Below the pieces are notes generated by a model. That model was given only the letters and a program-made list of their open reading frames with translations, was not told the DNA's origin and searched no databases. The position numbers and the translations under genes were made by a program. From Pelotomaculum sp. UBA4789 (GTDB lineage: Bacteria > Bacillota > Desulfotomaculia > Desulfotomaculales > Pelotomaculaceae): DNA of 42,649 nt. Shown here in pieces: positions 31,941 through 38,967 of the stretch; positions within the stretch are counted from its first letter, which is position 1; the number at the start of each line of letters is the position of its first letter. Where the stretch lies: assembly GCA_002402945.1 (NCBI GenBank), contig DHGV01000116.1:1-42649 (forward strand), in the 5' to 3' direction.

Positions 31941-31995
31941 TTGTAGGGCGGGATTTATCCCGCCAATATTTGTGCGAATGAATTCGCACCTACAA
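31941..31995. repeat. composite double-palindrome repeat between purH and purD
   Basis: Two perfect palindromes lie side by side: GGCGGGATTTATCCCGCC at 31947-31964 and GTGCGAATGAATTCGCAC at 31972-31989. Together they are enclosed by TTGTAGG and CCTACAA. The whole 55-base unit looks like a REP/MITE-like mobile palindromic element. The rest of the 220-base gap (to 32094) holds no supported gene. Confidence 0.65.
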
Positions 31996-32094
31996 TTTCG
32001 CTCCGCTGACAATGTGCCCTCATCTGTGCGGGTATTCCCCGTAGCAAAGTGCCTGGATCCTTTTCGCCGATATGTCCTCGGTGAGTGTAAAAAG

Positions 32095-32682
32095 CTATTT
32101 GCTTCCAATGCCTTCAAGGTACGCCGTGATAGCGGTGTCATAGGAAGCTGTATGAGCGAAGGCTTCCTTTGCCAAGGCCAGCCTGAACTCACTGTTTACC
32201 GCATCGCGTCGAATCGCCTCCAGGACTTCCATGTAGCGCCCGGGATTCACGATTACCAGCACATGCTTGAAGTTTTTGGCTGCTGAACGGACCATGGTCG
32301 GGCCGCCGATATCTATATTTTCAATCGCGTCTTCCAGTGTCACGCCGGGTTTGGCTATGGTCTCCCGGAAAGGATACAGGTTAACCGCCACCAGGTCGAT
32401 CGGTGTAATATTATGCTTTTTGAGCTGTTCCAGGTGATCCTGGCTGCGAAGGGCCAGGATGCCGCCGTGGACATTGGGATGCAGGGTCTTTACCCGCCCG
32501 TTCAATATTTCCGGGAAACCGGTGACATCGGATATGTATGTGACGGGCACCCCGGCCTCGCGCAGGGCTTTTGCCGTCCCCCCGGTGGACACTATCTCCA
32601 CACCCAGATCTGCCAGGCCGCGGGCGAACTCCACAATGCCTGCCTTATCTGAAACGCTGATCATGGCACGCTTAATCGGCAT
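32095..32682 (-). CDS. purH: stand-alone IMP cyclohydrolase (N-terminal half of PurH)
   Basis: The last purine step closes the ring of FAICAR to IMP. The 195 residues align with the N-terminal MGS-like domain of bifunctional PurH: MISVSDKAGIVEFARGL, IVSTGGTAKALREAGV, GGRVKTLHP-like NGRVKTLHPNVHGGIL, VNLYPF, and ENIDIGGPTMVRSAAKN. The frame stops after HTASYDTAITAYLEGIGSK, where the full ~510-residue enzyme would continue into AICAR transformylase. The end is clean and no remnant of the second domain is visible, so this looks like a naturally split form. The transformylase must be elsewhere or replaced by a formate-dependent or other enzyme. ATG 32682 follows GGAGG. Confidence 0.93.
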   Translation of the reverse strand: MPIKRAMISVSDKAGIVEFARGLADLGVEIVSTGGTAKALREAGVPVTYISDVTGFPEILNGRVKTLHPNVHGGILALRSQDHLEQLKKHNITPIDLVAVNLYPFRETIAKPGVTLEDAIENIDIGGPTMVRSAAKNFKHVLVIVNPGRYMEVLEAIRRDAVNSEFRLALAKEAFAHTASYDTAITAYLEGIGSK

Positions 32683-32702
32683 ATTGATTACCTCCGTATT
32701 TT

Positions 32703-33311
32703 TTATTTTACAAGAACTTTTCTGCCGTTGAGTTTTACCCGCCCCTCAGCCAGCAGTCCAATGGCCTCCGGGTAAATTATATGCTCCTGCTCCAGGATGC
32801 GGGCAGCCAGGGTATCAGCCGTATCGTCGTCAAAAACAGGCACCACAGCCTGAATAATAATCGGGCCTGTATCCATCCCTTCATCTACAAAATGGACTGT
32901 GCAGCCGCTGTACTTAACCCCATATTCCCAGGCCTGATGCTGGCCGTGCAATCCCGGGAATGACGGGAGAAGGGCCGGGTGAATGTTGATAACCCTGTTT
33001 GGGAAGGCGTCCAGGATCACTTTACCGACAATCCTCATGTAGCCCGCCAGGCAAACAAGCTGCACGTCATGATCTTTCAGCAGCTTTATTATCGCTCTCT
33101 CGTATTCATCCTTTGAGCCGAAATTTTTCGGATTCACGTGCAGCGCCGGGATACCCGCCTTGCGTGCTCTTTCCAGGGCGAAAGCGTCCTTGTTGTCGCT
33201 GATTACCGCGGCAACTTCTGCTTTAATTTTGCCCGCGGCGGCAGCGTCCATGATGGACTGAAGGTTTGAGCCCCGCCCGGAAGCCAGTACACCCAGACGT
33301 AATTTGCCCAT
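32703..33311 (-). CDS. purN: phosphoribosylglycinamide formyltransferase
   Basis: Transfers formyl from 10-formyl-tetrahydrofolate to GAR. The 202-residue Rossmann-like protein has LRLGVLASGRGSNLQSI at its N-terminus. VCLAGYMRIVG, NIHPALLPSFPG (catalytic Asn-x-His) and VHFVDEGMDTGPII (catalytic Asp) follow. ATG 33311 follows GAGGAGAT. It lies 2 bases after purM and 20 before purH. Confidence 0.97.
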   Translation of the reverse strand: MGKLRLGVLASGRGSNLQSIMDAAAAGKIKAEVAAVISDNKDAFALERARKAGIPALHVNPKNFGSKDEYERAIIKLLKDHDVQLVCLAGYMRIVGKVILDAFPNRVINIHPALLPSFPGLHGQHQAWEYGVKYSGCTVHFVDEGMDTGPIIIQAVVPVFDDDTADTLAARILEQEHIIYPEAIGLLAEGRVKLNGRKVLVK

Positions 33312-33313
33312 TC

Positions 33314-34369
33314 TTATCTCCTCCCCATGTAGCTTATTTCTTTATTGCCCTCGGTCACTTCACCGATCAGGCGGCTGGCTTCACCTCTTGCCGACAGGTC
33401 CGCCATAACCGCCTCAGCCTGCCCGGCAGCAGCCACAACCACCAAGCCAATCCCCATATTAAAAGTACGCAGCATTTCCTGCTCTTCAACCTCACCCTTT
33501 TCTCTGATCAAATCAAAAACGGGCGGGATGTCCCATGTGCCCAGCTTTATAACAATACCGGCGCCTTGCGGCAATACCCGTACAATATTCTCGGTTAAAC
33601 CGCCCCCGGTGATATGAGCCATGCCCTTGATATCAAACTTATCCAGCAGGGGCAGTACAGCTTTTACGTAAATCCTGGTGGGCTCGAGCATTTCCTCACC
33701 CACAGTCCGTCCGAGCAGGTCAAGATATGTATCTGCTTTAAAACCTGCGGCCTCAAGCAACACCTTACGCGCCAGGGAATAGCCGTTGCTGTGCAGCCCG
33801 GATGAGGGCAAGCCGATCAGCGCATCACCAGCTGTTATTTTTCTGCCGTCAACGATCCTACCGCGTTCCACTACACCTACCGCGAAACCAGCCAGATCAT
33901 ATTCCTCAGGACCGTAAAATCCCGGCATTTCCGCGGTTTCCCCGCCGATCAGCGCACAGCCGGCCTGACGGCAGCCTTCAGCAACACCGCTGACGACAGC
34001 AGCCACCTTTTCCGGAACCAGCCTGCCTACGGCCAGGTAGTCAAGGAAAAAAAGGGGTTCCGCGCCCTGCACCAGGATATCATTCACACACATGGCCACC
34101 GCGTCAATACCGATGGTATCATGACGATCCATCATCATAGCCACCCGGAGCTTGGTGCCGACGCCGTCTGTGCCAGCCACCAGGACCGGCTCCTGGTACT
34201 TGCCGGCATTAAGGGCAAAAAAACCGCCGAAGCTCCCTATCTCAGCCAGGACTTCCGGCCGGAAAGTGCTGCGCACGGCGTCACTCATCAGGTGTACGGC
34301 CTTATTGCCCGCATCTATGTCTACCCCGGCATCCGCATAGGTCATTCCCTTCTTGTTCCCGGTCATCAT
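33314..34369 (-). CDS. purM: phosphoribosylformylglycinamidine cyclo-ligase
   Basis: ATP-dependent closure of FGAM to AIR. The 351 residues include MTYADAGVDIDAGN, the ATP-site GGFFALNAGKYQEPVLVAGTDGVGTKL (in parts), GGETAEMPGFY and AHITGGGLTENI. Two adjacent ATG codons (34369 and 34366) follow GGAGG; the second has the better spacing. FGAM synthetase genes (purS, purQ, purL), which normally supply its substrate in the same operon, are absent. Confidence 0.97.
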   Translation of the reverse strand: MMTGNKKGMTYADAGVDIDAGNKAVHLMSDAVRSTFRPEVLAEIGSFGGFFALNAGKYQEPVLVAGTDGVGTKLRVAMMMDRHDTIGIDAVAMCVNDILVQGAEPLFFLDYLAVGRLVPEKVAAVVSGVAEGCRQAGCALIGGETAEMPGFYGPEEYDLAGFAVGVVERGRIVDGRKITAGDALIGLPSSGLHSNGYSLARKVLLEAAGFKADTYLDLLGRTVGEEMLEPTRIYVKAVLPLLDKFDIKGMAHITGGGLTENIVRVLPQGAGIVIKLGTWDIPPVFDLIREKGEVEEQEMLRTFNMGIGLVVVAAAGQAEAVMADLSARGEASRLIGEVTEGNKEISYMGRR

Positions 34370-34385
34370 TAACCTCCAAATTCAG

Positions 34386-34414
34386 GCGTCAGATATCTAT
34401 CATCGGACGTCGGT
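34386..34414. repeat. short CGTCAG/CATCGGACG tract between purF and purM
   Basis: A degenerate tract of GCGTCAGATAT and ATCGGACGTCGG words like that at 18010-18052. It has no coding content. Confidence 0.35.
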
Positions 34415-34419
34415 ATATT

Positions 34420-35838
34420 TTACTCCAGGATGTGTTTGCCATTAACAGCAGCGTCAGGAATTTCAACCGGGTACTCCCCGCTGAAACAAGCGGTGCAAAA
34501 GTTATCCTGGCTGTCTCCAAAAACATTCAGCAACCCTTCAAGGCTCAAAAAACGCAGCCCGTCAGCTCCTATAAACTTTCTGATCTCTTCCACGTTTTTA
34601 TTGGCGGCTATGAGCTCGCCCTTGTTGGAAGTGTCTATGCCGTAGTAACAGGACTTGATGATGGGTGGGGAACTAAGGCAGAAGTGCACTTCTTTCGCCC
34701 CGCTCTCCCGGATCATATTCACAATTTTGCCGCTGGTAGTGCCCCGCACAATTGAGTCGTCAACAACCACGACCCTTTTCCCTTCCAGAACCTCGCGCAC
34801 GGGATTTAATTTAAGTTTGACACCAAGGTCCCTTGCACTCTGATCCGGCTGGATGAAGGTGCGGCCGACATACCTGTTTTTCATCAGGCCCTCTTCAAAT
34901 GCGATACCAGATTCCAGCGAGAAGCCCCAGGCCGCGGTTTTGCCCGAATCGGGAACCGGGATCACGATATCGGCGTCAACCTGGTACTCCCTGGCCAGCT
35001 GCCGGCCCATTTCCCGGCGGACCTTGTTGACATTAAAACCGTCCATGTTGCTGTCCGGCCGGGCCAGGTAGACATACTCAAAAATGCAGCGCGCCTTTTT
35101 GGATCCCTGGAGCACTTTTCTGGAGGTTAATCCTTTATTATCTATGATGATAATTTCACCAGGCTCGACATCCCTGATGAATTCCGCTCCCACAGTATCC
35201 AGCGCGCAGGATTCGGAGGCCAGTACGTACGCCTCTCCTTTGCGGCCCAGGCATAAAGGACGGAAACCATGGGGATCCCTGACCCCGATCAGGCTCTTTT
35301 CAGTAATAATTACAAGGGAATAAGCCCCCTTGATATCAATCATTGTTTTGACTATGGCATCTGCCAGATTGCCCTGGCTGTACCGGGCGATCAGGTTGAC
35401 AATCACTTCGCTGTCCGTGGAGGACTGGAAAACCGAGCCGGTTGAAAAAAGCTGGGAGCGCAGTTCGTTGAAATTGGTCAGGTTGCCGTTGTGGCCCAGG
35501 CCGATCATGCCCCGGGAGCAGCGAAAAACAAGGGGCTGGGCGTTTAACAGGTTGCTTGTCCCTGTTGTTGAATACCTGACGTGCCCCGCGGCGATATATC
35601 CCTGGAAGTCGCTCAGCTTTACATGGCTGAACACATCAGAAACAAGACCCATCCCTTTATGCAGATGAATCTTCTTTCCGTCTGACACGGCAATTCCGGC
35701 GCTCTCCTGTCCCCGGTGCTGCAGGGCGTACAGTCCGTAATAGGTTAGTGTGGCCACATCCAGTCCAGGACCGTAAATGCCGAAGACTCCACACTCGTCA
35801 CGAGGCTTATTAAATTCTGCTGTGCATTTGTCAGCCAA
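34420..35838 (-). CDS. purF: amidophosphoribosyltransferase
   Basis: The committed step of purine synthesis, making phosphoribosylamine from PRPP and glutamine. The 472-residue protein has a short propeptide before the catalytic Cys16 in DECGVFGI, then the N-terminal glutaminase and the PRPP-binding VVVVDDSIVRGTTSGKIV. C-terminal cysteines (NFCTACFSG) and earlier ones fit the iron-sulphur, Bacillus-type enzyme. TTG 35838 follows GGAG by 8 bases. PRPP is also the presumed ligand of the leader riboswitch of this operon. Confidence 0.97.
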   Translation of the reverse strand: MADKCTAEFNKPRDECGVFGIYGPGLDVATLTYYGLYALQHRGQESAGIAVSDGKKIHLHKGMGLVSDVFSHVKLSDFQGYIAAGHVRYSTTGTSNLLNAQPLVFRCSRGMIGLGHNGNLTNFNELRSQLFSTGSVFQSSTDSEVIVNLIARYSQGNLADAIVKTMIDIKGAYSLVIITEKSLIGVRDPHGFRPLCLGRKGEAYVLASESCALDTVGAEFIRDVEPGEIIIIDNKGLTSRKVLQGSKKARCIFEYVYLARPDSNMDGFNVNKVRREMGRQLAREYQVDADIVIPVPDSGKTAAWGFSLESGIAFEEGLMKNRYVGRTFIQPDQSARDLGVKLKLNPVREVLEGKRVVVVDDSIVRGTTSGKIVNMIRESGAKEVHFCLSSPPIIKSCYYGIDTSNKGELIAANKNVEEIRKFIGADGLRFLSLEGLLNVFGDSQDNFCTACFSGEYPVEIPDAAVNGKHILE

Positions 35839-35885
35839 TTTCAGCGCTCCTCAAATCGTTTTATGTGATCCACGGCTCACGGCTA

Positions 35886-36602
35886 CTACATGCTTTTCCC
35901 TGTCAGCCTTCTGTAAATCTCTTCATATGCTTCTTCCACTTTGCCCAAGTCACGGCGGAAGCGGTCTTTGTCCAGTTTTTCATGGGTCACTTTATCCCAA
36001 AAACGGCAGTTATCGGGTGAGATCTCATCTCCCAGGACAAGCTCTCCCCCGTGGACGCCAAACTCGAGTTTGAAGTCTACCAGGTCAATGTTTTTATCAG
36101 CCAGGTACTCCAAAAGAATTTTATTTACTTTTAGTGAGAGTTCCGTTATTCTGTTCATTTGTGCCGGTGTAGCCAGGCCGAGCGCCCGGATGTGGTAATC
36201 GTTGATCATGGGGTCGCCCAGATCATCATCCTTATAGTAGAATTCCAGGATGGGTTCAGTAAGGACCTTCCCTTCCGGTACCCCCAGCCGCTTGGACAGG
36301 CTGCCGGCCACAATGTTCCGCACAACCACCTCAACCTTGATTATATCCAAAGCTTTTACCAGCATCTCCCTGTCGCTGACCTGTTCCACAAAGTGGGTGG
36401 GGATGCCCTTCTCTTCAAGGAGGCGGAAAAAGACGGCGGAGATCAGGTTATTCAGCACACCCTTATTTTGAATGCTCCCCTTCTTGGCTCCGTTGAAAGC
36501 GGTCGCGTCGTCCTTGTAATCCACCAGGTATAATCCGGGTCTGTCGGTCCGGTAAACCCGCTTGGCCTTTCCTTCATATAGTTGTTCGCGTTTTTCCGCC
36601 AT
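35886..36602 (-). CDS. purC: SAICAR synthase
   Basis: Joins CAIR and aspartate. The 238-residue enzyme has LYEGKAKRVYRTD, FNGAKKGSIQNKGVLNN, VRNIVAGSLSKRLG, and LVDFKLEFGVHGGELVLGDEISPD. All ATP and metal residues appear intact. It lies 17 bases after purB and 47 before purF. Confidence 0.97.
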   Translation of the reverse strand: MAEKREQLYEGKAKRVYRTDRPGLYLVDYKDDATAFNGAKKGSIQNKGVLNNLISAVFFRLLEEKGIPTHFVEQVSDREMLVKALDIIKVEVVVRNIVAGSLSKRLGVPEGKVLTEPILEFYYKDDDLGDPMINDYHIRALGLATPAQMNRITELSLKVNKILLEYLADKNIDLVDFKLEFGVHGGELVLGDEISPDNCRFWDKVTHEKLDKDRFRRDLGKVEEAYEEIYRRLTGKSM

Positions 36603-36619
36603 TTCCTTTTCCCCCGTTC

Positions 36620-37915
36620 CTACAATCCAAATCTCTTGTATATTTCATCCACATTTTTCAGGTGGTAGTTAAAATCAAACAGCTCATTTATCTCTTCTTT
36701 TTCAAGCTGGGATGTCAACTCGCCGTCCGCCAGCAGCAGGTCGCGAAAATTCTTTCCCGTCCGCCAGGCTTCCATGGCATTGCGCTGCACCAATTCATAG
36801 GCCCGCTCCCTGGAAAGACCCTTTTCCTCAACCAGGGTCAAAAGGACCCGCTGGGAAAAGATCAACCCGTGGGTGAGCTCAATATTGCGCATCATGTTCT
36901 CGGGATAGACTAATAAATAGGTGATGGTATTTGTGAACTTGGAAAGCATATAATCAAGAGCGATCGTGCTGTCCGGAATAATCACCCGTTCCACCGAGGA
37001 ATGGGATATATCCCGTTCATTCCAGAGAGGGACGTTTTCCATAGCCGCCAGGGCATTGCCCCGCAGCAGGCGGGCCATTCCGGAAATACGCTCGCCGATG
37101 ATCGGATTTCTTTTATGAGGCATGGCCGAGGAGCCTTTCTGGCCTTTTTTGAAATGTTCTTCCACTTCCAGGATTTCAGTGCGCTGGAGGCTGCGCAGTT
37201 CAGTGGCAAACTTGTCCAGCGAACTGCCGATCAGCGCGATGGTGGTCAGATATTCAGCATGGCGGTCTCTTTGGAGCACCTGGGTAGAAACCTTGGCCGG
37301 TTTCAACCCGAGCCTGGAGCAAACGTGCACTTCCACCCGCGGGTCAATATTGGCGTAGGTGCCTACAGCGCCGGAAATCTTACCCACGCTTATCGTTTCT
37401 ACCGCCTGCTCCATCCGCCGGATATTACGGTCAGTTTCCTCTACCCAGAGCAGCATTTTCAAACCAAAAGTGATTGGTTCGGCATGAATGCCATGGGTAC
37501 GCCCGATCATGATTGTGCGGCGGTGCTCCGCCGCTTTCTCCAGCAGGGCGGCCCTTAATTGTTTCAGCCTTTCCAGGATATGCTGGCCCGCCTCTTTCAT
37601 CAAGGCGGCCAGGGCTGTGTCCAGCACATCGGAGGAGGTCAGGCCTAGATGAATGTACCTGGCTGCTTCACCTACATATTCACCAACATTTGTTGTAAAA
37701 GCGATAACATCATGGTTGGTCACCGCCTCAATTTCAGCAATCCGCTGCACATTGAAGTCTGCTTTACCCTTAATTTTAGCTAAAGCGTCAGCAGGCACTT
37801 TCCCCAGATCGGCCATGGCTTCACAGGCAAATATCTCTACATCCAGCCACTTGCGGTACTTATTTTCCTCCGACCAAATCTGCTTCATTTCAGGCAGGGT
37901 ATAGCGGTCAATCAT
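36620..37915 (-). CDS. purB: adenylosuccinate lyase
   Basis: Cleaves SAICAR and adenylosuccinate to release fumarate. The 431-residue fumarase/aspartase-family protein shows VEAVTNHDVIAFT-like EAVTNHDVIAF, TSSDVLDTA, GRTHGIHAEPITFG with the catalytic histidine, and the signature loop KGSSAMPHKRNP with the catalytic serine. ATG 37915 follows GGAGG. Placing purB directly after purE, with no purK between, differs from Bacillus. Confidence 0.97.
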   Translation of the reverse strand: MIDRYTLPEMKQIWSEENKYRKWLDVEIFACEAMADLGKVPADALAKIKGKADFNVQRIAEIEAVTNHDVIAFTTNVGEYVGEAARYIHLGLTSSDVLDTALAALMKEAGQHILERLKQLRAALLEKAAEHRRTIMIGRTHGIHAEPITFGLKMLLWVEETDRNIRRMEQAVETISVGKISGAVGTYANIDPRVEVHVCSRLGLKPAKVSTQVLQRDRHAEYLTTIALIGSSLDKFATELRSLQRTEILEVEEHFKKGQKGSSAMPHKRNPIIGERISGMARLLRGNALAAMENVPLWNERDISHSSVERVIIPDSTIALDYMLSKFTNTITYLLVYPENMMRNIELTHGLIFSQRVLLTLVEEKGLSRERAYELVQRNAMEAWRTGKNFRDLLLADGELTSQLEKEEINELFDFNYHLKNVDEIYKRFGL

Positions 37916-37977
37916 GCTTAAAGCCTCCAGTGTTTAGATACTATAAAACAACACTTTATTCAGCGATATGTCAAAAA

Positions 37978-38508
37978 TTATCTTAGATCCTTGGGCCGCG
38001 CCAGGTAACCGCCTATGCCGAGTTCAGCGAGCAGGTCATCTTTTTCACCAACCTGTTTGGCCAGCTTATCCTTGTAAGCGGCAACACCGGCTCTGACAGT
38101 TGGGTCAGTGGCGCCGATTATCTGGGCGGCCAGGATGCCGGCGTTCTTGGAGCCGTTGATGGCCATGGTTGCCACCGGCACGCCGGCAGGCATCTGCACC
38201 ATAGCATAGAGGGCATCGACACCATTTAAAGCTCCCGATGCAATGGGCACCCCGATCACCGGCAGGGCAGTATAGGCGGCAATGACGCCCGGCAGGTGAG
38301 CTGCCCCGCCCGCGCCGGCGATAATCACAGCCAGCCCGCGCTCCGCGGCGCTCCGGGCATAGGCCGCCGTTTTGTCCGGCGCCCGGTGGGCGGAGGATAT
38401 CACTACTTCACTGGATATGCCCAGCTCGTCCAGGATGCGGGCAGCCTCCTGCATTACAGGGAGATCGGAATCACTGCCCATAACAATGCCAACTTTTGGT
38501 CTCGCCAT
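37978..38508 (-). CDS. purE: N5-carboxyaminoimidazole ribonucleotide mutase (class I PurE)
   Basis: The 176-residue enzyme carries VGIVMGSDSDLPVM and SAHRAPDKTAAYA with the catalytic histidine. AGGAAHLPGVIAAYTALPVIGVP follows, in the class I pattern. Class I PurE normally needs N5-CAIR made by PurK, but purK is not beside it. It is the first gene of the operon and follows the riboswitch/terminator leader by about 55 bases. Confidence 0.96.
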   Translation of the reverse strand: MARPKVGIVMGSDSDLPVMQEAARILDELGISSEVVISSAHRAPDKTAAYARSAAERGLAVIIAGAGGAAHLPGVIAAYTALPVIGVPIASGALNGVDALYAMVQMPAGVPVATMAINGSKNAGILAAQIIGATDPTVRAGVAAYKDKLAKQVGEKDDLLAELGIGGYLARPKDLR

Positions 38509-38562
38509 AAAATTTTCTTCCTTTTCTATACATTATTTTGTTTGTTACTAGAAAATTGCAGT

Positions 38563-38624
38563 TAAAAATTTAAGCCCGGGCGAATAGGATTTCGTTTATG
38601 AGCGAAACCTAACCGCCTGGGCTT
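38563..38624 (-). terminator. leader terminator/expression platform before purE
   Basis: On the minus strand AAGCCCAGGCG, GTTAGG and TTTCG pair in turn with CGAAA, TCCTAT and TCGCCCGGGCTT around a short loop, and AAATTTTTAA follows. The hairpin begins inside the aptamer's 3' conserved GATAAAAGCCC word, as expected for a riboswitch expression platform where ligand binding would prevent the terminator. Confidence 0.75.
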
Positions 38625-38812
38625 TTATCCCTTGTCGGTGTAGCACCCCAATTTAAAGGTTAACTGTTCGAGGCCGCTAATTCGTTAGTTCCTGCAGCTT
38701 TTTATCGAACCTCGAAACTCGAACTTCTAATTCGAGAATGCCTGTGCCGCTTGGACCAAGCCGCCCCTCTGCAACCCTGGGCGTGGAACCCTAGGCACAC
38801 TTTCTCTCCAGT
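38612..38812 (-). promoter_or_regulatory. ykkC-class riboswitch, PRPP type, controlling the pur operon
   Basis: The leader carries the hallmark words of ykkC RNAs on the minus strand: GTGTGCCTAGGGTTCC (about 38785-38800), CTTGGTCCAAG (38750-38760), GGCAC, then CTACACCGAC (near 38635-38645) and GGGATAAAAGCCC (38619-38631). ykkC subclasses sense guanidine, ppGpp or PRPP; subtype 2b, found before purine genes, senses PRPP. Because it precedes purE-purD, PRPP is the best inference. About 100 bases lie between the two conserved halves and form extra hairpins, one at 38718-38736 and one closed by TTCGAGG/CCTCGAA. No guanine aptamer is adjacent. Confidence 0.82.
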
Positions 38813-38845
38813 ATTAAAATGTGGATAGTGTATGACACAAGAATT

Positions 38846-38866
38846 GCCCGTATCATTTGAACGGGC
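38846..38866 (-). repeat. small hairpin in the 5' part of the pur leader
   Basis: GCCCGT and ACGGGC are inverted around 9 bases, between the promoter and the riboswitch. Confidence 0.5.
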
Positions 38867-38885
38867 TGCATAATTATCTAAATTA

Positions 38886-38915
38886 ATATTAACAAATTTT
38901 AAGAAAAACTGTCAA
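38886..38915 (-). promoter_or_regulatory. sigma-A promoter of the pur operon
   Basis: A perfect TTGACA at 38910-38915 and TAATAT at 38886-38891 are separated by 18 bases on the minus strand. The start would fall about 70-80 bases before the riboswitch. It lies between the guaA stop and the leader, so pur genes are transcribed apart from hpt-guaA. Confidence 0.75.
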
Positions 38916-38967
38916 TATAAAAGTGCTTTAGTTATAACAAACCAGCAAATATTACAACAGTTTTAAA

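Noticed and set aside
31884..32094. A remnant of the AICAR transformylase half of PurH
   Set aside because: The gap is too short, contains palindromic repeats and shows no residues of that domain in any frame.
31525..32286. A 253-codon plus-strand frame
   Set aside because: It is antisense to purD and purH, crosses the palindromic repeats and has no ribosome site or recognisable domain.
38509..38967. A guanine riboswitch in tandem with the PRPP-type aptamer
   Set aside because: No sequence in the leader fits the purine-aptamer core (paired loops with TATCTACC-like and GACTAT-like words); only the ykkC-type words are present.
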